A stretch of 64,000 nt of DNA from Paenibacillus phocaeensis (GTDB lineage: Bacteria > Bacillota > Bacilli > Paenibacillales > Paenibacillaceae), in contig NZ_FCOQ01000031.1 in assembly GCF_900021165.1 (NCBI RefSeq), positions 1 through 64,000 of the forward strand. The letters are read 5' to 3'. Positions 34,994 to 42,900 of the stretch are shown piece after piece. The first letter of the stretch is position 1. Every line of letters starts with the position of its first letter. The notes beneath the pieces are model-generated. The model worked only from the letters and a program-made list of their open reading frames with translations. It was not told the DNA's origin and ran no database searches. Position numbers and translations under genes: made by a program.

Positions 34994-35842
34994 TCATTTT
35001 CTTGCTCGCGGCCAGCGATGCCGGGGGACATAGCGTACCAAGGCATGATGAACCTTCCCCCACTGCTCTGGGGTCAAAGCGCCTATCGCCGTCAGTGCGC
35101 CATCGATAGCTAAGTCCCTCCGTAATATCTTCAATTGCGGTTTGGTGAAAAAGGCGCTGAATACGGCGTCAAACGATACGTACGGAGATTTTAGCGCGTA
35201 TTCCGCAAGTCCGAGGAAAACGCCCCGCTCAGGATAGGGCACCAGAGGCTCCCGCTTCCGGTCGATCCGCACCAGTGCCGAATCAACACTTGGCGGCGGA
35301 GCGAAATTCATCCGGGGTATGAGCTTGATGAATTTGAAATCAAACCACATTTTCCATGCCAATACGTACGCGTCTTTAACTTGTGTACCCGTAAACCGCC
35401 TCGCCGCTCCCTTTTCCATGATCAGAAGGGCTCGATGCAAACCCGTTGCCGGCTGGCTCAAGAGCTGTTTGAGAATCGGGGTCGTGATCGAGAACGGGAT
35501 ATTGGACACGACGAGAAAAGCCTCCTTCGGCAAGCGGAGCTTCAGGATATCCTGACGGACCACCTTTACATTCGCCAGTTGTTCGGTTTTCTGTTTCAAC
35601 TTTTCGACGAATCCCGGATCATACTCGATAGCCAGTACTTTTGCGGCTTTTTGGCTCAGCGCCACCGTCAGTGCTCCCTGACCGGCTCCCAGCTCCAGCA
35701 CCGTTTCGCCGTCCGAAATCTCGGCCCTCTCTACGATCTCCAGAATAAGTTTCTTGTTATGCAGCAAATGCTGCCCCAAATGATTAGGCGGCTCCCCCTG
35801 TTTAAATCCGGGGCGATTGGACTTTTTATATTTTCGAGTCAT
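34994..35842 (-). CDS. erm: Erm-type 23S rRNA (adenine-N6) methyltransferase
   Basis: A 282-residue SAM-dependent methyltransferase. HLGQHLLHNKKLI and VLELGAGQGALT (SAM motif I, ~49-60) are typical, and SNIPFSIT (114-117 NIPF) is the base-flipping motif IV. It resembles ErmD/K/34 rather than KsgA: basic N-terminus, the KMWFDF segment and RWPRARK ending. Erm enzymes dimethylate A2058 and block macrolide, lincosamide and streptogramin B binding. The start is ATG behind AAAGGGATGAGAG, a site that can be sequestered by a hairpin. A leader of about 550 nt precedes it, strongly suggesting inducible expression. Confidence 0.9.
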   Translation of the reverse strand: MTRKYKKSNRPGFKQGEPPNHLGQHLLHNKKLILEIVERAEISDGETVLELGAGQGALTVALSQKAAKVLAIEYDPGFVEKLKQKTEQLANVKVVRQDILKLRLPKEAFLVVSNIPFSITTPILKQLLSQPATGLHRALLIMEKGAARRFTGTQVKDAYVLAWKMWFDFKFIKLIPRMNFAPPPSVDSALVRIDRKREPLVPYPERGVFLGLAEYALKSPYVSFDAVFSAFFTKPQLKILRRDLAIDGALTAIGALTPEQWGKVHHALVRYVPRHRWPRARK

Positions 35843-35843
35843 G

Positions 35844-35906
35844 GGCTCTCATCCCTTTGCAAAATTTTTATGAAGTTAACGCCTGCGGATGAGAGCAAAG
35901 GGAGCC
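35844..35906 (-). promoter_or_regulatory. Hairpin sequestering the erm ribosome site
   Basis: GGCTCCCTTTGCTCTCATCC (35906-35887) can pair with GCAAAGGGATGAGAGCC (35860-35844) in two alternative registers. Both hide the erm Shine-Dalgarno. This is the classic layout of translational attenuation. Confidence 0.7.
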
Positions 35907-35920
35907 TGATCGAACGGCAA
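35876..35920 (-). CDS. Candidate second erm leader peptide
   Basis: A 14-codon ORF, TTG start, reading MPFDQAPFALIRRR then TAA. GGGAAGGGA is just upstream. Its last codons form an Arg-Arg-Arg run, an R-x-R type macrolide-arrest motif. They lie in or next to the upstream arm of the SD-sequestering hairpin, so a ribosome stalled there would open the erm start. No database support is claimed. An alternative 37-codon ORF in another frame ends at the erm ATG (overlapping TGA). Confidence 0.45.
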   Translation of the reverse strand: MPFDQAPFALIRRR

Positions 35921-35961
35921 AAAATCCCTTCCCCAATAGGGAAGCAGATCATTCAGGCATG

Positions 35962-35989
35962 CAAAAGGAAGGCGAATGCCTCACCTTCC
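35962..35989 (-). terminator. Terminator-like hairpin T3 in the erm leader
   Basis: GGAAGGTG pairs with CGCCTTCC (8 bp, one G-T pair), followed by TTTTG. It is weaker than T1 and T2. Confidence 0.5.
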
Positions 35990-36017
35990 CTTCGAACCGT
36001 TACAGATCGTTATCACG

Positions 36018-36107
36018 AAAAAAGGCAGACTGAACCCGTTGCTCCGCATCGCTGGCAGAGCGTTTGAACGTCATTTAATTGTTCAATGTAGGGCGGTTCA
36101 GTCTGCC
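36018..36107 (-). terminator. Attenuator T2 in the erm leader
   Basis: GGCAGACTGAACC (36107-36095) pairs with GGTTCAGTCTGCC (36036-36024) to form a 13-bp stem followed by TTTTTT. About 58 nt lie inside, able to form smaller stems (TTGAAC with GTTCAA). The 5' arm is inside the leader peptide at 36075-36116. Confidence 0.75.
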
Positions 36108-36116
36108 GTTTATCAC
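36075..36116 (-). CDS. Erm leader peptide, ErmD-leader-like
   Basis: A 13-residue ORF, GTG start, MINGRLNRPTLNN then TAA. GGAAGGAG lies eight bases upstream. The peptide resembles the ErmD leader MTHSMRLRFPTLNQ, sharing an R-L-(x)-R core and PTLN. Its codons overlap the 5' arm of attenuator T2, so a macrolide-stalled ribosome at the RLNR codons would stop T2 from forming and let transcription reach erm. This matches the known transcriptional attenuation of ermK. Peptide resemblance is from memory of the ErmD leader. Confidence 0.68.
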   Translation of the reverse strand: MINGRLNRPTLNN

Positions 36117-36122
36117 ACGTAA

Positions 36123-36391
36123 TGCTCCTTCCCGAAATGGACTTTGGGCAACAAAAAAAACACAGGCATTTCGCTGCCTGTGCAATCGCAATCGGATGCG
36201 GAAAAGCAAGCTCCCCCTCTGATCCGGCGGGGAAAGCTCGCTATTCCAGCGCATTTCAAAATGACGGGTTACCGTATGGGCAGACCTATCCCGATTGCTC
36301 TGCTACAGGCAGAGGCTAAGAAAACCTTAAATGCTCGTTTTCCTTATCGGGAACAATCAATCACACGTAACCCTCCGTTCTTTTTAGAATT
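36123..36391 (-). promoter_or_regulatory. 5' half of the erm leader
   Basis: From the predicted transcription start (~36391) this part holds GGAGGG followed by a GTG mini-ORF (MIDCSR, 36364-36344). The start context TTACGTGTGAT recurs exactly at 36122-36112, before the second leader peptide, so the leader seems to contain a duplicated initiation module. A small hairpin (CTCTGC..GCAGAG) and terminator T1 follow. A plus-strand reading frame here (36144-36404) has no known homology and is not called. Confidence 0.5.
36153..36182 (-). terminator. Terminator T1 in the erm leader
   Basis: CACAGGCA (36182-36175) pairs with TGCCTGTG (36168-36161), followed by eight T. It is the strongest intrinsic terminator in the leader. 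In-frame codons just before it read FRIRLRLHRQ, rich in R-x-R motifs, but a good start for that frame is lacking. Confidence 0.8.
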
Positions 36392-36397
36392 AGGAAA

Positions 36398-36426
36398 AGA
36401 ATAGCATGGGCGAACCGAAATAGCAA
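36398..36426 (-). promoter_or_regulatory. Candidate sigma-A promoter of the erm leader
   Basis: TTGCTA (36426-36421), a 17-bp spacer and TATTCT (36403-36398). It lies just past the stop of the ABC permease gene. Confidence 0.5.
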
Positions 36427-36447
36427 TACCTTCTGCCTGATGGAGGC

Positions 36448-37197
36448 TTACCCTAACTTGCTTTTAAATACTCGGCTGGCGAAGAAGTAAGCGAGGATCA
36501 TAATGCCGATGCACCAGGCCAGCGCGACCCAGATCTCGTTGCCCACCGTACCTTCATAGAGCAGGGCCCGAATCGCATTCACGATGGAAGTCACGGGCTG
36601 GTTCTCGGCGAACGCACGGACAATTTTAGGCATGGTTTCGGTAGGGACGAAGGCCGAACTGATAAACGGCAGGAAGATCAACGGGTACGAGAAGGCCGTT
36701 GCCCCTTCCATTGTCTTTGCTGTCAGGCCGGGAATGACCGCCAGCCAGGTCAGCGCCAGCGTAAACAACCCGAGGATCCCGGCTACCGCGAGCCATTCCA
36801 GGATACCGGCGCTTGAACGAAAGCCCATCAAAAGCGCGACGAGGAAAACCACCACGACCGTGAGCGCGTTGGAAACAAGCGAGGTCAATACATGAGCCCA
36901 TAATACCGACGAGCGCTTGATCGGCATGGTGATGAAACGCGCCATCAACCCGCTCTTGATATCCCCAAACAGCCGGAAGGCCGTGTAAGAGATGCCGGAT
37001 GCAATCGCCATCAGCAGGATTCCCGGCAATAAATAATTGACGTAATTGTTCGTACCTGACTCTATGGCGCCGCCAAAGACGTAAACAAATAACAGCATCA
37101 TCGCTATCGGCGTAATCGCTACCGTGATAATCGTGTCCGGGCTGCGCAGGATATTGCGCATTAAACGTCCTAATAATACCCCCGTTTTGCTTTTCAT
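36448..37197 (-). CDS. ABC-2 type permease, drug exporter (DrrB-like)
   Basis: A 249-residue six-span permease of the ABC-2 family. MRNILRSPDTIITVAITPIAM at the N-terminus, LLPGILLMAIASGISYTAFRL and the conserved FISSAFVPTETMPKIVRAFAENQP loop near the C-terminus identify it. It pairs with the ATPase whose stop abuts its start (37198/37197). The substrate is likely a drug or lipophilic compound. Confidence 0.9.
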   Translation of the reverse strand: MKSKTGVLLGRLMRNILRSPDTIITVAITPIAMMLLFVYVFGGAIESGTNNYVNYLLPGILLMAIASGISYTAFRLFGDIKSGLMARFITMPIKRSSVLWAHVLTSLVSNALTVVVVFLVALLMGFRSSAGILEWLAVAGILGLFTLALTWLAVIPGLTAKTMEGATAFSYPLIFLPFISSAFVPTETMPKIVRAFAENQPVTSIVNAIRALLYEGTVGNEIWVALAWCIGIMILAYFFASRVFKSKLG

Positions 37198-37959
37198 TTA
37201 CTTCTCCTCCTTCTGGCCGATGATCGCGAGGAAAATTTCCTCTAAGGTCGGCTGCTTCTCGATATATTCCACTTTCGCCGGCGGGAACATCTCTTTCAGT
37301 TGGGCAAGGGTGCCGGTCGTGATGATCTTTCCGCCATGCAGAATGGCGATCCGGTCCGCCAGTTGTTCGGCTTCCTCCAGGTACTGCGTCGTCAGCAAGA
37401 TGGTCGTGCCGCTGCCGGCGAGCTCCTTGACGGTATTCCACACTTCAATCCGCGCTTCGGGATCAAGTCCCGTCGTCGGTTCGTCGAGAAAAATCACTGC
37501 CGGACTCCCGATCAAGCTCATGGCGATGTCCAGCCGGCGTTTCATCCCGCCGGAATATTGATCCGCCCGGCGGTTCGCTGCATCGGTCAGACTGAATCTG
37601 GCAAGCAGATGATCGGCAACTTGCGCCGGCTTCGGAACTCCGCGCAGCTTGGCGATCATCATCAGGTTTTCCCTCCCTGTATGCATGCCGTCTATAGCTG
37701 CAAACTGCCCGGTTAGGCTGATGCTCTGACGAACATGATCCGGCTGACGCTGAACGTCAAAGCCGCAGACCCTTGCTTCACCGCCTTCGGGCTTCATCAG
37801 CGTCGAGAGGATGTTGACCGTCGTCGTCTTGCCCGCTCCATTGGAGCCCAGCAGCGCGAAAATTTCGCCGCGCCGCACCTCAAAATCCACCCCCTTTAAG
37901 ACCTCCTTGTCTTTAAAGGATTTTTTCAACCCTTTTACGGAAATCGCTGCATGACTCAT
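37198..37959 (-). CDS. ABC transporter ATP-binding protein (DrrA-like)
   Basis: A 253-residue ATPase. Walker A is GSNGAGKTT, the signature is YSGGMKRR, Walker B is VIFLDEPTTGLD and the switch histidine region is LTTQYLEEAEQL. The C-terminal extension (PPAKVEYIEKQPTLEEIFLAI) is typical of the daunorubicin-resistance subfamily. The start follows GAGGAGGAAACC. A 34-bp palindrome at 37988-38021 is placed to control it. PadR is encoded just upstream, so PadR is the likely repressor. Confidence 0.92.
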   Translation of the reverse strand: MSHAAISVKGLKKSFKDKEVLKGVDFEVRRGEIFALLGSNGAGKTTTVNILSTLMKPEGGEARVCGFDVQRQPDHVRQSISLTGQFAAIDGMHTGRENLMMIAKLRGVPKPAQVADHLLARFSLTDAANRRADQYSGGMKRRLDIAMSLIGSPAVIFLDEPTTGLDPEARIEVWNTVKELAGSGTTILLTTQYLEEAEQLADRIAILHGGKIITTGTLAQLKEMFPPAKVEYIEKQPTLEEIFLAIIGQKEEK

Positions 37960-37987
37960 CTTTGGTTTCCTCCTCTAATCGACTATT

Positions 37988-38021
37988 TAGTATGACTGGT
38001 AACCTGTACCACTCACTACTA
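37988..38021. promoter_or_regulatory. Candidate PadR operator before the ABC exporter
   Basis: The imperfect palindrome TAGTA-TGACTGGTA-ACCTG-TACCACTCA-C-TACTA has one mismatch and one extra base. It lies 29 bp before the ATPase start. A related pattern, ACTAATAT...TTAGT, lies before the first DUF1048 gene at 39210-39232. Confidence 0.6.
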
Positions 38022-38122
38022 GGCGAAAATAAAACTGAACAGCGAAGGTGGACATTCACATTCGTAACCAGCCGTTCAGTCGGGATCGTCTGCGGTAGGA
38101 TAGGATTCAGGTTCCTATTTCC

Positions 38123-38452
38123 TTAATTGGACTTCAAAGCGTTAATTTTTGACGATAGGAAATCCCACTTATCCCAAAACGAAGCGAGTTCTTGACGGCC
38201 AGCCTCATTCAGGGTGTAAAACTTGCGGGGCGGGCCCATATCCGACGGTTTCTTTTCGATATTGACCAGGTTTTTCTTCTCTAATCGCACGAGGATGGTA
38301 TAGACCGTCCCTTCCACCACTTCGGTAAACCCCAGGTCGTTCAAGCGGCGGGTAATCTCGTAACCATAGGTTTCCTGACGGCTGATGATTTCCAGCACGC
38401 AGCCTTCCAGCGAACCCTTCAGCATTTCAGTTAAATTATCCATCATCTGCAC
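38123..38452 (-). CDS. PadR-family transcriptional repressor
   Basis: A 109-residue winged-helix regulator. GSLEGCVLEIISRQETYGYEI is the N-terminal DNA-binding part and EGTVYTILVRLEKKNLV is the recognition helix and wing of the PadR_N family. A single C-terminal helix (ELASFWDKWDFLSSKINAL) serves for dimerisation, so it is of the short PadR-s2 type. Such proteins repress drug exporters and release DNA on ligand binding. It follows two DUF1048 genes and precedes the exporter, the usual cluster order. Confidence 0.9.
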   Translation of the reverse strand: MQMMDNLTEMLKGSLEGCVLEIISRQETYGYEITRRLNDLGFTEVVEGTVYTILVRLEKKNLVNIEKKPSDMGPPRKFYTLNEAGRQELASFWDKWDFLSSKINALKSN

Positions 38453-38455
38453 CCT

Positions 38456-38806
38456 TTACTTCATTTTGTCGGTCGCCTTTTTCATGGCCTTGTTCATTGC
38501 TTCGTTAACGGAGTCGTTATAGAGATCGGTGAACGTTTTAGAGTCTTTGATGAGCTCGTCGCAGAAAGCCGCAACGTCGCGTCCCGTCACCTCCAGAACT
38601 CCTTTCCCCAGGCTCGCTCCCTCCTCAAACAGATCCGCAATCCCCGAGAGCAAGCCGATCCCATTACTGAGTTCAACAGGGCCGACTTTAAACAGATATT
38701 TCTGTATCTCGTTATAAACGATTTGATAATCCTGCGGGAGTGCTTTAACACGTGCGACATGGGCCCGCCATTCTTTTTTGCCTTGAAGCATTTCTTGAAT
38801 ATTCAT
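38456..38806 (-). CDS. DUF1048 family protein (second copy)
   Basis: A 116-residue helical protein (MNIQEMLQGKKEWRAHVARV at start) of the DUF1048 family. Members sit beside PadR and ABC exporter genes in many Firmicutes. There are no membrane spans. It is paralogous to the neighbour at 38808. The start follows GGAGGGATAAC. It lies only one base after the upstream stop and three before padR, so it is in one operon. Molecular role unknown. Confidence 0.83.
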   Translation of the reverse strand: MNIQEMLQGKKEWRAHVARVKALPQDYQIVYNEIQKYLFKVGPVELSNGIGLLSGIADLFEEGASLGKGVLEVTGRDVAAFCDELIKDSKTFTDLYNDSVNEAMNKAMKKATDKMK

Positions 38807-38807
38807 G

Positions 38808-39164
38808 TTATCCCTCCAGCTTCCCTAATTTTTTGGCGACATTCTTGTTGAGCTGCTCGCGCCACTTGTCACGAAGCGACTTGGCCCCTTCTTCACCGGC
38901 CAGCGCTGAACAGAAACCTTGGATATCGTCTCCCAACACCTCTTGCACGCGCTGACCGTCCGCCGCCGTTTCTTCAAGCCAGCTCAGCGTACCGTCCAGG
39001 ATGGGCATGAGGTTGCGACCGGTGAAGTCGGAGTGCTGCCAAAGATTCGTTTTAATTTCCTCCCATGCCGCTTGGTAATCCGCCGGCAGCTTTTGAGCCC
39101 GCGCTTCAAAACCTTTTAATTCTCTCGTCATGTCATTGCCTGTGATTTTGTCCCAGAAATTCAT
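38808..39164 (-). CDS. DUF1048 family protein (first copy)
   Basis: A 118-residue helical protein (MNFWDKITGNDMTRELKGFE at start), a tandem paralogue of the next gene: both share a central KAxLPxDYQxxxxEI segment and an LxxV-G-D/R-D-V/I motif. First gene of the DUF1048-DUF1048-padR unit. The start follows AAGGAGAAGG. The upstream palindrome-like ACTAATAT...TTAGT (39210-39232) may be the PadR operator for this unit. Confidence 0.83.
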   Translation of the reverse strand: MNFWDKITGNDMTRELKGFEARAQKLPADYQAAWEEIKTNLWQHSDFTGRNLMPILDGTLSWLEETAADGQRVQEVLGDDIQGFCSALAGEEGAKSLRDKWREQLNKNVAKKLGKLEG

Positions 39165-39476
39165 CGCCCTTCTCCTTTACCTTGATCATTTTCCAAGCTA
39201 TTCTGTCTGACTAATATTCTGTATAACTTAGTACCTGGGGAAAAAGGAACCGAATAGCGGGTGAAAGCTCTTGCTTTCGCTATTCAGTATCGCTGATTAC
39301 AAGTACATTGTATCACCGAGTAGTATGGGTGTCAATCGGTTCTCTAAAGAAATTTTGTTACCGGATTTTCTTGTCTTTATTACATTTCTTATATTCCTGC
39401 GCTCCCGCCCGGTGATATGGTTTGAGTATAAAGTTTTATCGTAAAACTTTATTCGGATGGGGAGGCAGACAAGACG
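39165..39476. other. Intergenic region between the DUF1048 and MarR units
   Basis: 312 bp without a gene. It holds the putative PadR operator (39210-39232), a hairpin GAATAGCG...CGCTATTC (39252-39285, with inner GAAAGC/GCTTTC) and the MarR operator at 39428-39452. The central part is AT-rich. Confidence 0.6.
39428..39452. promoter_or_regulatory. MarR operator, perfect palindrome
   Basis: ATAAAGTTTTA-TCG-TAAAACTTTAT is an exact 11-bp inverted repeat around three bases. It lies 24 bp before the marR start, where a MarR dimer would block transcription of its own operon. Confidence 0.78.
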
Positions 39477-39977
39477 ATGAAGGACCCTCAAGAAATGTGC
39501 GACGGAATCTGCGAGACCACGCTCGACATTGCTCATAACATGGGCCGGTTGTTTTTTAACGACGGGGAGCAGATTTTGCCCAGCAAGTTTTTTATTCTAC
39601 TGGCAGTTTACCGGAACGGGAAATCGACGGTGACGCAAATTGCCGAACAAGTTGGCTTATCCTCCAGCGCCAATACGATCGCCATCAACAAAATGGTCAA
39701 GGACGGGCTGCTTGACCGGGTTCGGGACCGTGAGGACAAACGCATCTGCTGGATCGATTTGACGGCAAAGGGACGAGCGGTGCTCGAAGCCATGATCGCC
39801 AAGCGCAACCAAGTCTTTCAAGCGATTCTCGGCGATTTTTCCGAGGAGCAGCTGCAGGTGTTCCTGCAGTCGCTGCAGACGATCCGCGACAAGTTTGTCG
39901 CGAAGAGCACGGCTTTCGATACAACGTTCATGGCAACGGGGACGGAGGAACATCATGCGGCTGCAGATCGGACTTGA
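39477..39977 (+). CDS. MarR-family regulator
   Basis: A 166-residue winged-helix regulator. TVTQIAEQVGLSSSANTIAI is the recognition region and RVRDREDKRICWIDLTAKG is the wing with the D-x-R motif of MarR. A long C-terminal dimerisation helix follows. The start follows GGGGAGGCAG. The perfect operator upstream suggests autorepression. It overlaps the activase gene by 23 nt, so the two are co-translated. The ligand is probably linked to that enzyme's substrate. Confidence 0.9.
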   Translation: MKDPQEMCDGICETTLDIAHNMGRLFFNDGEQILPSKFFILLAVYRNGKSTVTQIAEQVGLSSSANTIAINKMVKDGLLDRVRDREDKRICWIDLTAKGRAVLEAMIAKRNQVFQAILGDFSEEQLQVFLQSLQTIRDKFVAKSTAFDTTFMATGTEEHHAAADRT

Positions 39978-42900
39978 TATCGGCTCTACCACGGCCAAAA
40001 TCGTTGCGCTCCACGAAGGGGTTATCGTGCACCGTGCGTACATCCGCCATTATTCGGATATCCGCACGGCCGTGGCGGCGCTGTGGCGGGAGGGCATGGA
40101 CCGGGTCCCCGGCGCGGAGGCCGGCCTATGCATCAGCGGTTCGTCCGGGCTGAAGCTCGCCGAGCTGGCCGGTATTCCGTTTCTGCAGGAGGTTGTCGCC
40201 TGCACGAAAGCGATCCAGCGGCTGGCGCCGGAGACGGACACCGCGATCGAGCTTGGCGGTGAGGATGCCAAGATCATTTATTTGCGCGGCGGCATCGAAC
40301 AGCGGATGAACAACGCCTGCGCCGGAGGAACCGGTGCGTTTATCGATCAGATGGCCGCGCTGCTGGAGACGGATCCGGCGGGACTGGATGAATGGGCCGC
40401 CCGCTACGAGACGATCTATCCGATCGCTTCCCGCTGCGGAGTGTTCGCCAAGACGGATGTGCAGCCGCTGCTGAACGAAGGGGCACGCCGCGAGGATATC
40501 GCCGCCTCCATCTTCCAGAGCATCGTGACGCAGACGATCAGCGGTCTGGCCTGCGGCCGGCCGATTCGCGGCAAGGTGGCTTTTCTTGGCGGGCCGCTCA
40601 CGTTCCTGCCACAATTGCGGGAGCGCTTCATTGCCACGCTCCAGCTCGCGCCGGACGATGTCGTGTTCCCGGACGATGCCCAGTATTTCGTGGCGATCGG
40701 CGCCGGCTTGCAAGGCGCGGCCGGGCCTTCGCTTCCGCTCGGCGACTGGCTGAACCGGATGGAGACCGCCGAATGGACAGCCGCGCCCGATGGCGAACAT
40801 CGGCTCGCCCCCCTGTTCGCAGACGAGCGGGAATACGACGCCTTCCAAAAGCGGCACGCTGCGGCAACCGCAGCCCGGGCGGACCTGGCGGGGTACAGCG
40901 GGCCCTGCTTCCTCGGCATCGATGCCGGGTCGACCACGACCAAGCTGGTGCTGACCGGTTCCGAGGATCAACTCTTGCATACCTTTTATCGCGGCAATAA
41001 AGGGAGCCCGCTCGCTTCCCTCGCGGAAGCGCTGCAGGAAATGTACGCCCGGCTGCCGGAAGGCTGTTATATCGCGCGCGCCTGCGTCACGGGGTACGGC
41101 GAAGGCTTGACGAAAGCGGCGTTCCGCATCGATGCCGGCGAAGTGGAGACGGTCGCCCACTATAAAGCGGCTGCTCGCTTCATGCCGGACGTCGACTTCA
41201 TTCTCGATATCGGCGGCCAGGATATGAAATGCATCAAAATCCGCGGCGGCGCGATCGATAGCTTGCTGTTGAACGAAGCCTGTTCGGCGGGCTGCGGCTC
41301 TTTTCTCGAGAGCTTTGCCGGGGCGCTGGGGCTGGGCATCGCCGAGTTTGCGGACGCGGCGGTGAAGTCCGTCCATCCGGTCGATCTGGGCTCGCGCTGC
41401 ACGGTGTTCATGAACTCCAAGGTCAAGCAGGTGCAGAAGGAAGGCGCTTCTCTGCCCGATCTTTCGGCCGGTCTCGCTTATTCCGTCGTGAAGAACGCGC
41501 TGCAGAAAGTGATCAAAGTCCGCAATCCCGAAGAGCTCGGGCGGCGCATCGTTGTACAGGGCGGTACCTTCTACAACGACGCCGTGCTGCGCGCCTTCGA
41601 GCTGCTGACCGGCCGGGAGGTCGTTCGTCCCGACATCGCCGGCATCATGGGCGCCTATGGCTGCGCGCTGCTGGCCCGCGAGCAATATGACGGAGTCGGC
41701 CGCAGCAGCCTGCTGCCTTGCGAGGAGCTGCACTCGTTCACCTATGAGGTGTCGCATGCCCGCTGCTCCTTATGCAGCAACAACTGTGCGATGACGATCA
41801 GCCGGTTTCCCGACAAGAGCTTCCACGTCAGCGGCAACCGCTGCGAACGCGGCGCGACGCAGAAGAAGACGAAGGCCGGCCTTCCCAATCTTGTCGAATA
41901 CAAATACGAGCGGATGTTTGACTACGCGCCGCTCCCCCCGGAGCAGGCGGTCCGGGGGACGGTGGGCTTGCCGCGGGTGTTGAATCTATTCGAAAACTAT
42001 CCGTTTTGGCATACGTTTTTTACCCGGCTGGGGTACAGGGTTGTGCTGTCGCCCAAGTCCTCGAAGAAGCTGTACGAAACCGGCATGGAGACGATTCCGT
42101 CGGAGTCCGTCTGTTATCCCGCCAAGCTGGTGCACGGCCACATCGAAAGCCTCATTCGCAGCAAGGTCGACTTCATCTTCTATCCTGCTGTTGTGTATGA
42201 GAAGAAGGAGGACGCTTCAGCCGACAACCATTTCAACTGTCCGGTCGTCGCCTCGTATCCCGAGGTCATCCGTACCAATATGGACCGGTTGAAGGAGCAA
42301 GGCATCCCGCTAGTGAGTCCATTCCTGAACATCGATCATGTGCCGGCTTTGAAAAAGACGCTGCAAGCCACGTTCGCACACCTTCCGGCGGAAGAGCTGG
42401 ACGCGGCGGTCGATGCGGGGTTGCTGGAGGCCGATCGGGCTCGCAGCGATATCCGCGCTCAGGGCGAAGCGACGCTGAAGGGGCTGGAGGAGACCGGGGC
42501 CCAAGGCATCGTCCTCTGCGGCCATCCCTACCACAGCGATCCCGAGATCAATCACGGCATCGCCGACCTGATTGCGGGGATGGGGCTGGCGGTGTTGACG
42601 GAGGATGCGGTGTGCCACCTTGGCGCCGTCAAGCATCCCCTGCCCGTCGTCAATCAGTGGACGTATCACGGGCGAATGTACCGCGCGGCTTATTTCGTCA
42701 GCGGCCGGGACGACCTGGAGCTGGTGCAGCTGACCTCGTTCGGCTGCGGCATCGACGCGATCACCGCGGATACGATTCAGGAAATTCTGGAGCGCCACCA
42801 GAAGACTTTTACCTTAATTAAAGTGGATGAGATCAGCAACCTGGGGGCGGCGCGCATCCGGCTGCGCTCGCTGCTGGCGGCGATGAAAGAGCGGAAACAG

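Noticed and set aside
36144-36404. Plus-strand frame of 86 residues in the erm leader
   Set aside because: No recognisable family; the region is better explained by the promoter, mini-ORF and terminator on the minus strand.
40126-41757. Long minus-strand frame inside the activase gene
   Set aside because: GC-rich shadow of the real gene; low-complexity product and no start signal.
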